This document shows, in pieces, positions 8,504-22,578 of a stretch of DNA of 64,000 nucleotides. The DNA is from Enterobacter oligotrophicus (GTDB lineage: Bacteria > Pseudomonadota > Gammaproteobacteria > Enterobacterales > Enterobacteriaceae). Within the stretch, counting starts at the first letter, position 1. Each line of letters begins with the position of its first letter. The translations under genes were made by a program, and so were the position numbers. Under the pieces are notes generated by a model. The model did not search any database. It saw only the letters and a list, made by a program, of their open reading frames with translations, and was not told the DNA's origin. The stretch is from NCBI RefSeq assembly GCF_009176645.1, contig NZ_AP019007.1, forward strand, positions 4,216,001 through 4,280,000, written 5' to 3'.

Positions 8504-9112
8504 ACTGCTGATTTCAATCTAGCTATTACGAACTTTAAAGCAAGTGTTAATCATGTAACTAAATGTAAAAATCAATATTAAATTGTGTATTTCTGGTGGG
8601 TAATTAGTTTTAATTTAATAGAAAAGTTGTACACATTAATATCAGTGCACAGATTTTAAAAATCATACAAATTATTATATATCTATGAAATGTAACGATA
8701 TATTTATTTTGGTGTGGGTGGTTTTCTGGTATGAGAACAGAGAAAAAACTAAGCCCTGGTTCAACTGTGTAAGGCATCTTAAGAAAACATGCTCGTGTGT
8801 CACGAGGCTTGTAAAAAATCATCTCTGGTTAACGTGAAGTCGCGACAGGTAAGGCTGGACAAGCACTCCTTACAGTGTACAACCTGTAACTGACTCTTTT
8901 TTTATTTGCACTAAGTTACGCTGATTCCTGCGTATTTTGGCGAGAATTAATACTTTGAGGTGAAACCAATAATAAAAATAAGACGCGCGGGTGAGATATT
9001 TAAATTGTTTCGGCAGACATACTCTTCACCGTAACGCGGCGTTAACAAAATACGAAACGCGTTAACACTGAATGAACGTTAATTTGTGTATGGCCAGGTC
9101 CAGGGTGACAAC
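8504..9112. promoter_or_regulatory. csgD-csgB intergenic control region
   Basis: AT-rich, gene-free stretch of about 600 bp between the divergent curli operons, the size seen in E. coli, where OmpR, CpxR, IHF, H-NS and RstA bind. I can recognise the CsgD-type box at 8988 and sequence near-identical to E. coli just before csgB (CCAGGTCCAGGGTGACAAC). Short ORFs here do not look coding. Confidence 0.6.
8988..8998 (+). promoter_or_regulatory. CsgD binding site upstream of csgBA
   Basis: CGGGTGAGATA fully matches the published CsgD consensus CGGGKGAGNKA and lies about 115 bp before the csgB start codon, the expected place for activation of csgBAC. Confidence 0.75.
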
Positions 9113-9568
9113 ATGAAAAACAGAACGTTATTTATGATGTTTACATTACTGGGTGCGCCTGGATTTGTAATCGCAGGGGATTCAGATTTGGCAGGTTCTG
9201 AATATAACTTTGCGGTTAATGAATTAAGCAAGTCTTCATATAATCAGGCAGCCATTATTGGTCAACAAGGCTCAGGTAATAATGCCAATGTTCGCCAGGG
9301 CGGTTCTAAATTACTGTCCGTTGTTTCTCAGGAAGGTGGAAACAATAGAGCGAAAGTTGATCAATCAGGGACTTACAATCTTGCTTATATTGATCAGGCC
9401 GGCAACGGGAATGATGCGAGTATTAAGCAGGAAGCCTTTGGTAATACCGCAATGATTATCCAAAAAGGGTCGGGTAACAGGGCGAATATTACGCAGTATG
9501 GTACTCAGAAAACAGCAGTCGTAGTACAGAGACAGTCACAAATGGCTATTCGCGTTATTCAGCGCTAG
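9113..9568 (+). CDS. csgB: Minor curlin, nucleator CsgB
   Basis: 151 aa. Signal peptide (MKNRTLFMMFTLLGAPGFVIAG), then five curlin-type repeats with QxGxxN cores: IIGQQGSGNNANV, VVSQEGGNNRAKVDQ, YIDQAGNGNDASIKQ, IIQKGSGNRANITQ and the charged last repeat ending QSQMAIRVIQR, which anchors the nucleator to the cell in E. coli. The start at 9113 (not 9086) follows GGGTGACA and gives the family length. csgA begins 39 bp downstream. Confidence 0.96.
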   Translation: MKNRTLFMMFTLLGAPGFVIAGDSDLAGSEYNFAVNELSKSSYNQAAIIGQQGSGNNANVRQGGSKLLSVVSQEGGNNRAKVDQSGTYNLAYIDQAGNGNDASIKQEAFGNTAMIIQKGSGNRANITQYGTQKTAVVVQRQSQMAIRVIQR

Positions 9569-9607
9569 TGCGTTGTGACAAATTAATCAATCCGATGGGG
9601 GTTTACC

Positions 9608-10060
9608 ATGAAACTTTTCAAAGTGGCAGCAATTGCAGCAATCGTAGTTTCTGGCAGTGCTTTCGCAGGTGCGGTTCCACAATTCGGTGGCGGTGGTGGC
9701 GGCTGGGGTGGCGGTAATAGCGGCCCTGACTCAACCCTGAGCATTTACCAGTACGGTGGCGGCAACTCCGCTGTTGCCTTGCAAACTGATGCTAAAGACT
9801 CTGATCTGACCATTACTCAGCATGGCGGCGGTAACGGCGCTGATGTAGGACAAGGCTCTGATGAGAGCTCCATTGATCTGCTGCAGAAAGGCTTTGGTAA
9901 CAGTGCAACCATTGACCAGTGGAATAGCAAAGATTCCATCATCAATGTTAAACAGTTCGGCGGCGGCAACGGCGCGGCAGTGGACCAGACCGCTTCCGGG
10001 TCAACTGTAACTGTGCACCAGGTCGGCTTCGGCAACAACGCCACTGCGCATCAATACTAA
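9608..10060 (+). CDS. csgA: Major curlin subunit CsgA
   Basis: 150 aa. Signal peptide ending SAFAG, a glycine-rich N22-like targeting region with long G runs, then five repeats of the S-x5-Q-x-G-x-G-N-x-A-x3-Q type: IYQYGGGNSAVALQ, ITQHGGGNGADVGQ, LLQKGFGNSATIDQ, VKQFGGGNGAAVDQ and VHQVGFGNNATAHQY. Secreted through CsgG and polymerised on CsgB into amyloid fibres. Strong GGGG ribosome-binding site. Compared with E. coli the repeats are nearly unchanged while the glycine-rich segment differs. Confidence 0.97.
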   Translation: MKLFKVAAIAAIVVSGSAFAGAVPQFGGGGGGWGGGNSGPDSTLSIYQYGGGNSAVALQTDAKDSDLTITQHGGGNGADVGQGSDESSIDLLQKGFGNSATIDQWNSKDSIINVKQFGGGNGAAVDQTASGSTVTVHQVGFGNNATAHQY

Positions 10061-10077
10061 TTTCAAATCTGTGCTAC

Positions 10078-10108
10078 AAAAAAACAGGGCATTTGCCCTG
10101 TTTTTTTT
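10078..10108 (+). terminator. Terminator between csgA and csgC
   Basis: AAAACAGGGCATTTGCCCTGTTTTTTTT: strong intrinsic terminator 13 bp before csgC. It should limit read-through from csgBA into csgC. Confidence 0.88.
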
Positions 10109-10120
10109 CGGGAGTGCATC

Positions 10121-10453
10121 ATGAATACGTTATTACTCCTTGCCGCATTATCCAGCCAAATTACCTTTCAAACCTCTCAGCAAGGGCATATGACAACCAT
10201 TATTCCGCAGGTCACTCTGACCGAATCGTGTGAATGCCAGGTTCAGATCCTGTCAATGCGTCAGGGAGCAGGGGGGCAAAGTACATCCCGGCAGCAAAAT
10301 AACCGTTCTATACCCGCTAATCAGACGATTGATTTGACACGGTTGAGTTTAAATATCGAATCAGGGGATTCAGTGACCATTATTGTCACTGTCTCTGACG
10401 GAAAATCGCTTCATTTATCACAACAGTGGTCGCCTCCAGACCGCACGCTTTAA
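10121..10453 (+). CDS. csgC: Periplasmic curli amyloid inhibitor CsgC
   Basis: 110 aa with a short signal (MNTLLLLAALSSQ) and an immunoglobulin-like beta fold. The conserved CECQ motif (SCECQVQILS) has the redox-type CxC described for CsgC. It prevents premature CsgA polymerisation in the periplasm. Located just after the csgA terminator, with a GGGAG site 10 bp before the ATG. Confidence 0.94.
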   Translation: MNTLLLLAALSSQITFQTSQQGHMTTIIPQVTLTESCECQVQILSMRQGAGGQSTSRQQNNRSIPANQTIDLTRLSLNIESGDSVTIIVTVSDGKSLHLSQQWSPPDRTL

Positions 10454-10618
10454 TCATTCAGTAAATCAATGATTTGCAGATGTGGCGGGAGTGGAAAGGT
10501 GTAACTATGATGTTATCAGGAGCTGAATAAATAGTGATATTCAACTGCCTGATACCGCCTTGTCATAATGGAGCGCTTTTTACCCCTCATGGATGAATTA
10601 CATTGAGGAGTACATCTT

Positions 10619-10939
10619 GTGACTAAATCTACCGCTCTGCTCATTTCAGGTTTTGGCCTGATCGCCTCTGCTTTTATCACGCCTGCATTTTCAGCGACCA
10701 TCGTGAATGGTGGTGTCATTCATTTTCGTGGTGCCATTGTTGCCGACCCTTGCGAGATTACGCCTCAACATCGCCAGTTCGCGATGTCCTGTCCGGAAAA
10801 TAATCGTATGCGGACGCGCATGGTAAGTTATGAGGAGGCCCTTAATGGTCGGACTGCGTATCCGGGGCTGACCACGGTCAGTATGAAATACCTTAATCCG
10901 GATAAAACACTGGCTGTCGTCCAGGTTGACTATCGGTAG
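10619..10939 (+). CDS. ymdA: YmdA, small secreted protein with pilin-like signature
   Basis: 106 aa from a GTG start with GAGGAG upstream; a TTG two bases earlier is out of frame. Signal peptide MTKSTALLISGFGLIASAF, cleavage near AFSA. The mature part has GGVIHFRGAIVADPCEI and FAMSCPE, which resembles the first strand and the cysteine pair of chaperone-usher pilins, but the protein is far shorter than a full pilin domain. It sits in the E. coli ymdA position between csgC and ymdB. Function unknown; role in curli not shown. Confidence 0.82.
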   Translation: MTKSTALLISGFGLIASAFITPAFSATIVNGGVIHFRGAIVADPCEITPQHRQFAMSCPENNRMRTRMVSYEEALNGRTAYPGLTTVSMKYLNPDKTLAVVQVDYR

Positions 10940-11025
10940 CCGTTAACGCTCTTTTACACGACACGTTTTTTCTCCCCCTCCCTCTGCGATACACTTATAA
11001 AAAAGGCGGGTAGCAGAGGGTGTTT

Positions 11026-11568
11026 ATGAAACCGCAAATCGACGTTATTCACGGTGACATCACGACATTGCACGTTGACGTGATCGTCAATGCAGCGAAT
11101 CCATCATTAATGGGAGGCGGTGGTGTGGATGGCGCGATCCATCGCGCTGCCGGGCCGCAGCTTCTGGAAGCATGCAAGGCTGTACGTCAGCAGCAGGGGG
11201 AGTGTCCTCCGGGGCATGCCGTGATTACGCTGGCAGGCGATCTCCCTGCGAAAGCGGTTATTCACGCCGTCGGGCCGGTATGGCATGGCGGAGATCGGCA
11301 CGAAGCGAGACTTCTGGAAGATGCTTACCGAAACTGCCTGCGTCTTGCAGCTGATAATGGTTACAAAACCCTGGCGTTTCCGGCCATCAGTACCGGTGTT
11401 TACGGTTATCCGAAGGCCGCGGCCGCTACGATAGCGGTGAATACGGTATACCACTATCTTTCCCTTAAACCGATGCCGGAAAAGGTGATCTTTGTCTGTT
11501 TTGATGAAGAAACCACTCACCTTTATAAGCGGCTCCTGACCCAACGCGGGCAAGAGCTGGATACCTGA
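11026..11568 (+). CDS. ymdB: O-acetyl-ADP-ribose deacetylase / RNase III regulator YmdB
   Basis: 180 aa macrodomain. Diagnostic motifs are [20 protein letters not shown] (ADP-ribose and catalytic loop) and [18 protein letters not shown]. In E. coli YmdB deacetylates O-acetyl-ADP-ribose and modulates RNase III and biofilm formation. The start at 11026 is preferred to the GTG at 11020 because the AGAGGG site is correctly spaced. In E. coli clsC follows directly; here opgC comes next on the other strand. Confidence 0.94.
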   Translation: MKPQIDVIHGDITTLHVDVIVNAANPSLMGGGGVDGAIHRAAGPQLLEACKAVRQQQGECPPGHAVITLAGDLPAKAVIHAVGPVWHGGDRHEARLLEDAYRNCLRLAADNGYKTLAFPAISTGVYGYPKAAAATIAVNTVYHYLSLKPMPEKVIFVCFDEETTHLYKRLLTQRGQELDT

Positions 11569-11574
11569 TTCCGC

Positions 11575-11603
11575 AAAAGCGGCACCTGAAGGTGCCGCTC
11601 TGT
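11575..11603. terminator. Terminator between converging ymdB and opgC
   Basis: AGCGGCACC-TGA-AGGTGCCGCT stem; T-rich tails on both sides, better on the opgC (minus) side. Confidence 0.75.
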
Positions 11604-11606
11604 TTA

Positions 11607-12743
11607 TCATGCTTTAACGAGTGGTTTTCCCGAGAAGAGGAAACGCAGCAACGGGATACGTAAATGAATTTCGTATAACGCGATGGCAATCCCCACCACG
11701 AAGATCAACCCGGTGAAGAAGCCCAGCGTATTGGAGGCGATATGCGGGGTAATGTAAGCCCCGAAGAACAGCGTCAACGGGTGATGGACCAGGTAAATAA
11801 ACAGTGACGCATTGACGAAATAGGTCACTCGGCTGGATTTAAAGTTCAGCAGGCGGTGGCCCAGGGCAAACACCACGTTAACCATCCATAAGCCCAGCAG
11901 CATGGTGATCACGCTTTCCGTTTCGTACATCCACGCGTCACCGCTGCCGTAGCGCTGATTGAGCAGGTAGGCCGCGAACGCCAGTGCGGCACCGCCAGTA
12001 CACCAGGGGGAAGGCGTGGTAAACAGCGATTTCAACTGTGGATAGACAAACGCCAGCGCGCCAGCCAGGAAGAAGGGGATGTAGAACAGGGATTGCATCA
12101 CCACAAAATTAAACAGCCCGTCGCTCAGAATCGGGGGATAGATAATGAACAGCGTGCGTCTGATGGCCGCGTAGACAATCCCCAGCACCAAAAAGAGCAG
12201 GGACAGTTTACCGAGCGTCATGTTGGCGAAAAAGGTGTCCGATGAAGTGCTTAAATGTCGGCGCAGACGGCTGAATATCACCAGACTGACCGTGGTCAGC
12301 ACCACCAGCACCAGCAGGAACCAGAGGTGAGAGATCAACTCCCAGACCAGCGTGTTGTATTTTTCATACAGCGACAGATTCGGCCAGTCTGCTGCTTTAC
12401 CTTTCACGTACTGCAACATAATGAATTGCGGTAACGTCAGCAGAGGAATCGCCGTCAGCATCGGAATGCCGACGCGCTCCACGCGCACTTTCCACCAGCG
12501 TTTCATCGGGTAGCGCAAAAACAACATATAAGAAAAATAGCCGGAAATGACAAAGAACACCTGCATCCGAAAGGCGTGGATAAAGTCATTAAACAGCGTG
12601 AGCCACCAGGAAGGCATCTGGCTGTTAACGTGCCAGGTGTGGCTGGAGTAAATCAGTGAGATGTGAAAGGGTATCCCCAACAGCATTAGCCATGCCCGGA
12701 TAGAATCGAGGAAATATTCACGTTGTACGGGTGTAGTGCTCAT
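11607..12743 (-). CDS. opgC: Glucans biosynthesis protein C (OpgC/MdoC)
   Basis: 378 aa, inner-membrane acyltransferase-3 family with about ten membrane segments. It succinylates osmoregulated periplasmic glucans. Family marks are the N-terminal [19 protein letters not shown] with the active-site histidine region, [17 protein letters not shown], and [12 protein letters not shown] near the C-terminus. Divergent from opgGH, as in E. coli; the roughly 250-bp gap carries both promoters. Confidence 0.95.
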   Translation of the reverse strand: MSTTPVQREYFLDSIRAWLMLLGIPFHISLIYSSHTWHVNSQMPSWWLTLFNDFIHAFRMQVFFVISGYFSYMLFLRYPMKRWWKVRVERVGIPMLTAIPLLTLPQFIMLQYVKGKAADWPNLSLYEKYNTLVWELISHLWFLLVLVVLTTVSLVIFSRLRRHLSTSSDTFFANMTLGKLSLLFLVLGIVYAAIRRTLFIIYPPILSDGLFNFVVMQSLFYIPFFLAGALAFVYPQLKSLFTTPSPWCTGGAALAFAAYLLNQRYGSGDAWMYETESVITMLLGLWMVNVVFALGHRLLNFKSSRVTYFVNASLFIYLVHHPLTLFFGAYITPHIASNTLGFFTGLIFVVGIAIALYEIHLRIPLLRFLFSGKPLVKA

Positions 12744-12938
12744 ATAACTTTGCGCATTCTCAGACTTTTCGCCTTATCCCTAAGACTCATAATGGTTACA
12801 TTCGACGCCAACCCTACACCAAGACCGACACCCTGTCTCCAGGATAAGCACGCAAAGTGAAAAGCGGGTTCTTTCATTTGCTTAATCCCTGAGCCAGCGA
12901 GCTGAACAAAGCGGTGATAATGTTGTCGGATTGCCTGA

Positions 12939-17073
<4,135 letters not shown>

Positions 17074-17085
17074 GCTGCGCAATAT

Positions 17086-17117
17086 AAAAATACCGGCTTA
17101 GTTGCCGGTATTTTTTT
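17086..17117 (+). terminator. Terminator after opgGH
   Basis: AAAAATACCGGC-TTAGTT-GCCGGTATTTTTTT. Confidence 0.88.
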
Positions 17118-17129
17118 ATGAGGTCATAA

Positions 17130-17357
17130 ATGAAAATAGTCTTTGTGGTCATAATGGCGATGCTGCTCAGCGGTTGTGGCAGTATCATCAGCCGCACCAT
17201 TCCGGGGCAAGGTCACGGTAATCAGTATTACCCCGGCGTGAAATGGGACGTTCGGGATTCAGCATGGCGTTACCTGACCGTGCTCGATTTACCCTTCTCA
17301 CTCATTTTCGACACACTGCTGTTGCCTGTGGATGCCAGCCATGGCCCTTATGAGTAA
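17130..17357 (+). CDS. yceK: DUF1375 lipoprotein YceK
   Basis: 75 aa with lipobox LLSGC (Cys16) after a short signal, then GSIISRTIPGQGHGNQYYPG and a conserved C-terminal SLIFDTLLLPVDASHGPYE. Predicted small lipoprotein; function unknown. It follows the opgH terminator and converges on msyB. Confidence 0.9.
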   Translation: MKIVFVVIMAMLLSGCGSIISRTIPGQGHGNQYYPGVKWDVRDSAWRYLTVLDLPFSLIFDTLLLPVDASHGPYE

Positions 17358-17363
17358 ACGACC

Positions 17364-17738
17364 TTAACGCTCGTCCCACTCATCTGCTGCGGTCTGGCCC
17401 TCTTCTGTATCCAGCGGAGGTTCGAGCTGAAACTCGCCTTCATCCCATTCATGTAGCGTATTCTCTTCAAGCCACTCCTGACGTAATTCGATTTCATCGT
17501 AGTCGCCGTCAAAGACGGCCTGCGCACCTTCACCGCTCAGTATCGGCAAACACTCTCCGTCTGCACCTTCGTCAGCGAAGAATTCGGCCTGCCACATAAT
17601 ATCGCCGTCCTGCAAAACATATTTTTGGATATTGAGTTGTTGCACGTCAGCATTTTCTTCCTCAATGCCGGGATTATCGGCGAGGAATTCTTCGCGTGCG
17701 GCATCAATCGCTTCTTCCAGCGTGGCGTACATGGTCAT
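17364..17738 (-). CDS. msyB: Acidic protein MsyB
   Basis: 124 aa, strikingly acidic (for example DEGADGECLPILSGEG and DTEEGQTAADEWDER). In E. coli it was isolated as a multicopy suppressor of secY and secA defects; the mechanism is unclear. Nearly identical length and sequence pattern to E. coli MsyB. GGGAGACACCG precedes the ATG. It converges with yceK with only 6 bp between stop codons and no obvious terminator. Confidence 0.94.
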   Translation of the reverse strand: MTMYATLEEAIDAAREEFLADNPGIEEENADVQQLNIQKYVLQDGDIMWQAEFFADEGADGECLPILSGEGAQAVFDGDYDEIELRQEWLEENTLHEWDEGEFQLEPPLDTEEGQTAADEWDER

Positions 17739-17837
17739 CGGTGTCTCCCTGTTTTTCGAGAAGGTATTCAGGGAAAGGATAGCTGATTATCTGATTTTGC
17801 AAGTATGAATGCGAAAATAAGCCGTCACGCATCTGTG

Positions 17838-19055
17838 TTATTCAGCCACCGGGCGTAATGCCCTGGATAAACTGAACCAGGAATAGATGGCGTTAAACAG
17901 AACGACACCCGCCGTGACGATAAAGACGGCCCGGAAACCAAACGTGGCCGAAATGCCCGCGCCAACCAGCGGCCCGGTGACGTTACCAATATCGCGAAAC
18001 GACTGGTTGTAGCTGAAAATACGTCCGGCAATTTGATTGGTGGAGTTGTACACCAGCAGGGTTTGCACTGCGGGGAGCAAAGCGCCATCTGCAGCGCCCA
18101 GTAAAAAGCGCAACACACCTAACTGCCACGGCGATTGCACTATCGACATGGGGATCAGCAGCAGAACGGAGATCACCAGCGCACAGATTAGGATCTTTTC
18201 AGGCCCGACACGATCGCCCAGTTTACCCAGTCGCGGGGCGCTGATCAGCGCTGCGACGCCAGGAACAGAAGCAATAAGCCCGCTGATAAACGCAATATTG
18301 CTCACGTTCCCCGCCAGGTCACGAACATACAGCGTAAGAATGGGGGCAATCGAACCGGTCGCCACCTGGATAATCATCGTGGTGACGAACAGGCTGAGCA
18401 CCAGCTTAGGATTCTTTAACGAAGCCAGCACATCCCGCGCGTGAAGCATCTCTTTTTTGGCGACGGGTGTGAAGTTCTCACGAATGCAGATGAGCGTCAC
18501 GATAAAACAAAGGAACAGCACGCTGGCGGTAATGAAGAAAACCGGACGCAGGCCGTAATTATCCGCCAGCAAACCGCCTGCCAGGGGGCCGAGAAGCGCG
18601 CCGCTGACTGCGCCTGTTGAGAGTGTTCCCAGAGCCCAGCCGCTTTTTTGTCGGGGAATTTGTGTGGCAATGAGCGCGTTAGCGTTAGGAACAAAGCCGC
18701 CCAGCAGGCCGAGCAACGCGCGCAGGATCAGGAACTGCCAGACATTCTGTGCCAGCCCCATCAACACCATAATGATGGACATTCCAAGCGCTGAACGCAG
18801 CAACATGATCTTTCGTCCTTTGCGGTCAGCAAGGCCTCCCCAGAACGGCGAAGCAATGGCAGAGAACAGAAAGGTAATACTGAAAACCAGCCCGGACCAC
18901 ATATTGAGTTCGCTGTGGCCGGTAACGCCCAGTTGTTCAACGTAGAGGGGAAGGAAGGGCATCACCAGGCTAAAGGCGGCACCGGTAAGAAAACAGCCGA
19001 GCCAGGCAATAGTAAGATTACGTTTCCAGTTTATGGGGGCATCTGAGGGTGACAT
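17838..19055 (-). CDS. mdtG: MFS multidrug efflux transporter MdtG
   Basis: 405 aa, 12-helix drug:proton antiporter of the major facilitator superfamily. The MFS motif A between helices 2 and 3 reads [11 protein letters not shown], and motif C-like glycine-rich segments ([17 protein letters not shown]) follow. In E. coli it confers fosfomycin and deoxycholate resistance and is a MarA/SoxS target. Start at 19055 ([14 protein letters not shown]) by homology; the ATG four codons earlier has no ribosome-binding site. Confidence 0.94.
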   Translation of the reverse strand: MSPSDAPINWKRNLTIAWLGCFLTGAAFSLVMPFLPLYVEQLGVTGHSELNMWSGLVFSITFLFSAIASPFWGGLADRKGRKIMLLRSALGMSIIMVLMGLAQNVWQFLILRALLGLLGGFVPNANALIATQIPRQKSGWALGTLSTGAVSGALLGPLAGGLLADNYGLRPVFFITASVLFLCFIVTLICIRENFTPVAKKEMLHARDVLASLKNPKLVLSLFVTTMIIQVATGSIAPILTLYVRDLAGNVSNIAFISGLIASVPGVAALISAPRLGKLGDRVGPEKILICALVISVLLLIPMSIVQSPWQLGVLRFLLGAADGALLPAVQTLLVYNSTNQIAGRIFSYNQSFRDIGNVTGPLVGAGISATFGFRAVFIVTAGVVLFNAIYSWFSLSRALRPVAE

Positions 19056-19159
19056 AACAATCCGCATAACGAGGTGCAGGGCACCGGGCGTGTGAGGTAC
19101 TAAGCCTGCTAATTATGCGCCTGGGTTATGATTGCTGCAATGTCAGAGAGCTTTTAAAG

Positions 19160-19189
19160 CTAAAACAGATGCGGCCGGAGTGGCCGCAT
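19160..19189 (-). terminator. Terminator after lpxL
   Basis: Perfect 8-bp stem ATGCGGCC-ACTCC-GGCCGCAT on the minus strand, then CTGTTTTAG. T-tract modest. Confidence 0.7.
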
Positions 19190-19194
19190 GGGGA

Positions 19195-20121
19195 TCAATA
19201 GCGCGAAGGCACACCCTTCGGACGGGTTTTGAAGCGGCGATGTAACCACATATACTGCTCCGGGGCGAGCATGATGCATTTCTCAACAATGCCGTTCATC
19301 CAGCGTGCTGTAGTCTCTGCATCGTCCAGCGGTGGGCTCATTTCCGGCTCCAGCATGATCAGCTGATAGCCTGAGCCATCCGGCTTGCGACGTGGCACAA
19401 ACGGAACGATAGCGGCTTTGGACATGCGCGCCAGCATCCAGGTGCCGGTGGTGGTGGCAGCCTCTTCAACGGCAAAGAAGGGGACAAACACACTCGCCTG
19501 CGGGCCGTAATCGTGGTCCGGGGCATACCAGATCACTTCACCGGATTTCAGTGCCCGAATCATGCCCTTCAGATCTTTACGGTCAATCATGCTTTTATTG
19601 GAGCGCATGCGGCCCCAGGTCTGCAGCAAATCAATCACCGGGTTGTCGTTAGGCCGGTAAACGCCAATACCCGGTGCCTGCATACCAAACATACGTGCGC
19701 CAATTTCGAGCGTCAGGAAATGGACGCCAATCAGCAGCACGCCCGTCTGATTAGCCTGAAGGGTGTGCACCGGTTCCATGCCCGTTCCGGCAACTTCCGT
19801 CCAGCGGGCCATACGTTTGTTGGACCAGAACCACGCCATACCGGTCTCCATCAGCCCCATGCCGACGGATTCGAAATTTTTTACCACCATCTCGTGGCGT
19901 TCCGATTCGCTCATCTGCGGAAAGCAGAGTTCAAGGTTGCGATACGCGATCCTGGCGCGGCGTTTCATGAACTGCTGAGCAATACGACCCATCCCTTTGC
20001 CCAGGCGGAAAATAACGGGATAAGGGAGCTGTACGAGAAGCCACAAAAAACCAATGCCTGTCCAGGTTAACCAATAGCGAGGATGCAAAAGAGCGGCAGT
20101 AAATTTTGGTAACTGGGTCAT
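19195..20121 (-). CDS. lpxL: Lauroyl-Kdo2-lipid IVA acyltransferase LpxL (HtrB)
   Basis: 308 aa inner-membrane enzyme that transfers laurate to Kdo2-lipid IVA in lipid A synthesis. One N-terminal membrane segment ([19 protein letters not shown]) and the lysophospholipid-acyltransferase HxxxxE motif at His134-Glu139 (VHFLTLE). Also conserved are [17 protein letters not shown] and [14 protein letters not shown]. It is divergent from trhO, as in E. coli. Confidence 0.96.
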   Translation of the reverse strand: MTQLPKFTAALLHPRYWLTWTGIGFLWLLVQLPYPVIFRLGKGMGRIAQQFMKRRARIAYRNLELCFPQMSESERHEMVVKNFESVGMGLMETGMAWFWSNKRMARWTEVAGTGMEPVHTLQANQTGVLLIGVHFLTLEIGARMFGMQAPGIGVYRPNDNPVIDLLQTWGRMRSNKSMIDRKDLKGMIRALKSGEVIWYAPDHDYGPQASVFVPFFAVEEAATTTGTWMLARMSKAAIVPFVPRRKPDGSGYQLIMLEPEMSPPLDDAETTARWMNGIVEKCIMLAPEQYMWLHRRFKTRPKGVPSRY

Positions 20122-20342
20122 GTCTGTCCTGTGTTCTAACGTCCTGAATGGCTATTGTCTCATTTTTTGAGTCATAGCCAAAATGTCTGTCGTCGAAACG
20201 TGCACGAATGCAGCAAATGTTAATCCTGATTAATCAGGCTGAGTGAAATGTAGCGTAAATTGTGTGGATGTAAATTGTCATTGTTTGCTATATCATGCCG
20301 ACCGATTTTATTTCTCTCTGACGATTGCAGGACTTGTACACC

Positions 20343-21392
20343 ATGCCAGTGTTACACAACCGCGTGTCGAATGAGATGTTGAAAGCGCGTATGTTGGCGG
20401 AAACCGAACCACGCACGACCATCTCATTCTATAAATACTTTACCATTAACGATCCGCAGGCGACCCGCGATGTGCTTTATCAGGCATTCACGACGCTAAA
20501 TGTATTTGGGCGCGTCTATCTGGCGCGTGAAGGTATCAATGCGCAAATCAGCGTGCCGGAAAGCAAAGTCAGCGCCTTCCGCGATTACCTTTACGGGTTC
20601 GATCCGGCTCTCAATGGTCTGCGGCTGAATATTGCCCTGGATGATGACGGGAAATCGTTCTGGGTGCTGCGCATGAAAGTGCGGGAACGTATCGTGGCCG
20701 ATGGGATCGACGATCCTGATTTCAATGCCGGTGATGTGGGGGAATACCTCAAAGCTGCCGAAGTGAATGCGATGCTGGACGATCCGGATGCGGTGTTTAT
20801 TGATATGCGCAACCACTACGAATATGAAGTGGGGCATTTCGAGAATGCGATGGAAATTCCGGCAGATACCTTCCGTGAACAGCTGCCGAAAGCCGTTGAA
20901 ATGATGCAGGAACATAAAGATAAAAAAATCGTTATGTACTGCACGGGCGGTATTCGCTGCGAAAAAGCCAGCGCGTGGATGAAACACAACGGCTTTACTA
21001 AGGTCTGGCACATTGAAGGCGGTATTATTGAGTATGCCCGACGTGCGCGTGAACAGGGCTTGCCGGTTCGCTTTATCGGTAAAAACTTCGTCTTTGACGA
21101 GCGAATGGGCGAGCGTATTTCAGACGATGTAATCGCACATTGCCATCAGTGCGGTACGCCGTGTGATACGCACACGAACTGTAAAAACGATGGCTGCCAT
21201 TTACTGTTCATTCAGTGTCCGGCGTGTGCAGAGAAGTTTAACGGCTGCTGTAGCGAGCTGTGCAGTGAAGAGAGCGTGCTGCCGGAGGAAGAACAGCGTC
21301 GCCGTCGCGCAGGGCGCGAGAACGGGAATAAGATTTTTAATAAGTCCCGTGGCCGACTGAATACCAAACTGGGTATTCCTGATCCTGAATAA
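20343..21392 (+). CDS. trhO: tRNA uridine(34) hydroxylase TrhO (YceA)
   Basis: 349 aa. Oxygen-dependent hydroxylase that makes 5-hydroxyuridine at position 34 of tRNA, first step towards cmo5U in one of two pathways. Contains a rhodanese domain with active-site Cys200 in [13 protein letters not shown], and a C-terminal cysteine-rich zinc-like region ([31 protein letters not shown]). The ATG at 20343 gives the E. coli length; the six upstream codons are not conserved. Confidence 0.95.
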   Translation: MPVLHNRVSNEMLKARMLAETEPRTTISFYKYFTINDPQATRDVLYQAFTTLNVFGRVYLAREGINAQISVPESKVSAFRDYLYGFDPALNGLRLNIALDDDGKSFWVLRMKVRERIVADGIDDPDFNAGDVGEYLKAAEVNAMLDDPDAVFIDMRNHYEYEVGHFENAMEIPADTFREQLPKAVEMMQEHKDKKIVMYCTGGIRCEKASAWMKHNGFTKVWHIEGGIIEYARRAREQGLPVRFIGKNFVFDERMGERISDDVIAHCHQCGTPCDTHTNCKNDGCHLLFIQCPACAEKFNGCCSELCSEESVLPEEEQRRRRAGRENGNKIFNKSRGRLNTKLGIPDPE

Positions 21393-21398
21393 CGCTAC

Positions 21399-21432
21399 AC
21401 GCCCGACAGAGTAAAATCTGCCGGGCGTTTTT
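21399..21432 (+). terminator. Terminator after trhO
   Basis: ACGCCCG...CGGGCGTTTTT with an inner ACAGA/TCTG extension of the stem. Confidence 0.8.
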
Positions 21433-21434
21433 CA

Positions 21435-22010
21435 TCACTTCTGCTGAACACCTTCCACAGAAATGATCAGGTCTACATCCTGCGATGCCGGACCTAAATC
21501 TGTCGTGATATTAAAATCTTTCAGTGTGATTTTACCTGTGGCTTCAAAGCCTGCGCGTTTACCACCCCACGGATCGTCTCCCTGACCTATTAATTTTGCA
21601 TCAAGGGTTACCGGTTTAGTCACACCATTAAGCGTCAGGTTCCCGGTAATATCCAGGTTCTCACCGTCCTTTTTTACCTCTGTTGAGGTAAAGGTGGCTT
21701 GCGGGAATTTTGCGACATTCAGAAACTCCGCGCTGCGTAAATGTTTATCACGCTCGGCGTGGTTGGTATCCACACTGTTGGTATTAATGGTGACACTCAC
21801 TTTATCTGACGCCGGGTTTTTCTCGTCAAAGCTAAATGTTCCGTCGAAATCTTTAAACGTGCCATACAGCCAGCTATAGCCAAGATGCTGAATACGGAAA
21901 TTGACGAAGGCATGCTGACCCTCTTTGTCAATTTTATAATCAGCGGCGACAGCAGAGCCGGTGGTAAATAACAACGAACCTAAGGCGATACCCAGCAGGC
22001 GTTTTTTCAT
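21435..22010 (-). CDS. yceI: Periplasmic YceI, lipocalin-like isoprenoid-binding protein
   Basis: 191 aa, signal peptide ending [11 protein letters not shown]. YceI-family beta-barrel; homologues bind long isoprenoid quinones. Conserved [20 protein letters not shown] and [10 protein letters not shown]. The start codon is 1 nt after the yceJ stop (TAAAATG), so the two are translationally coupled, supporting a shared role of a b-type cytochrome with a quinone-binding protein. Confidence 0.95.
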   Translation of the reverse strand: MKKRLLGIALGSLLFTTGSAVAADYKIDKEGQHAFVNFRIQHLGYSWLYGTFKDFDGTFSFDEKNPASDKVSVTINTNSVDTNHAERDKHLRSAEFLNVAKFPQATFTSTEVKKDGENLDITGNLTLNGVTKPVTLDAKLIGQGDDPWGGKRAGFEATGKITLKDFNITTDLGPASQDVDLIISVEGVQQK

Positions 22011-22011
22011 T

Positions 22012-22578
22012 TTATGCTCCAGAGTCAACTGACGAACGGCCAAGCATGCGCTTCAGCGTATCGTCTTTATCGATAAAGTGATGTTTAAGGGCTGCAAGCC
22101 CATGCAGGACGGAGAGGATGACCACGCTCCACGCAAGCCACAGATGGATAACACCGGCGGTGTCAGCCTGTGAACCGGCATCGGAGAGCGTGGCGGGGAC
22201 CTCGAAAAGCCCAAAGACGCCGATCGGTTTTCCGTCTGCCGTGGAGATGAGGTAGCCGCTGATCAGAATGGCGAACAGCAAGACATAGAGAGCGATATGC
22301 GCCCCGGCAGCGCTGAGGCGGGTGAGTTTGCTGTAGCTTTTTAGCGCGGGCGGCGGCGGGGAAATATGTCGCCAGATCACGCGAATAACCAGCCCCATCA
22401 TCAGCAGAACGCCAATGCTTTTATGCAACTCCGGGGCCTGGTGATACCAGCCATCATAATAACTCAACGTCACCATCCAGAGCCCAAGCCCGAACATGGC
22501 GTAAACCGCGAGAGCAAATATCCAGTGTAATAATATGGATATTATTCCGTAACGACGGGAAGAGTTACGCAGTTGCAT
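22012..22578 (-). CDS. yceJ: Cytochrome b561-family membrane protein YceJ
   Basis: 188 aa, four membrane helices with haem-ligand histidines in [25 protein letters not shown], and [18 protein letters not shown], plus [17 protein letters not shown] at the C-terminus. Similar to CybB: a dihaem quinol-oxidising cytochrome b561. The start at 22578 gives the E. coli length. The physiological electron acceptor is unknown. Confidence 0.94.
   Translation of the reverse strand: MQLRNSSRRYGIISILLHWIFALAVYAMFGLGLWMVTLSYYDGWYHQAPELHKSIGVLLMMGLVIRVIWRHISPPPPALKSYSKLTRLSAAGAHIALYVLLFAILISGYLISTADGKPIGVFGLFEVPATLSDAGSQADTAGVIHLWLAWSVVILSVLHGLAALKHHFIDKDDTLKRMLGRSSVDSGA

Noticed and set aside
8610..8822. 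70-codon minus-strand ORF in the csgD-csgB gap
   Set aside because: Very AT-rich, no ribosome-binding site, no resemblance to known proteins; the region is a regulatory stretch in relatives.
19126..19144. Possible MarA/SoxS/Rob box before mdtG (ATTGCAGCAATCATAACCC on the minus strand)
   Set aside because: Matches the start of the consensus but misses several core positions, so I do not call it despite the known regulation in E. coli.
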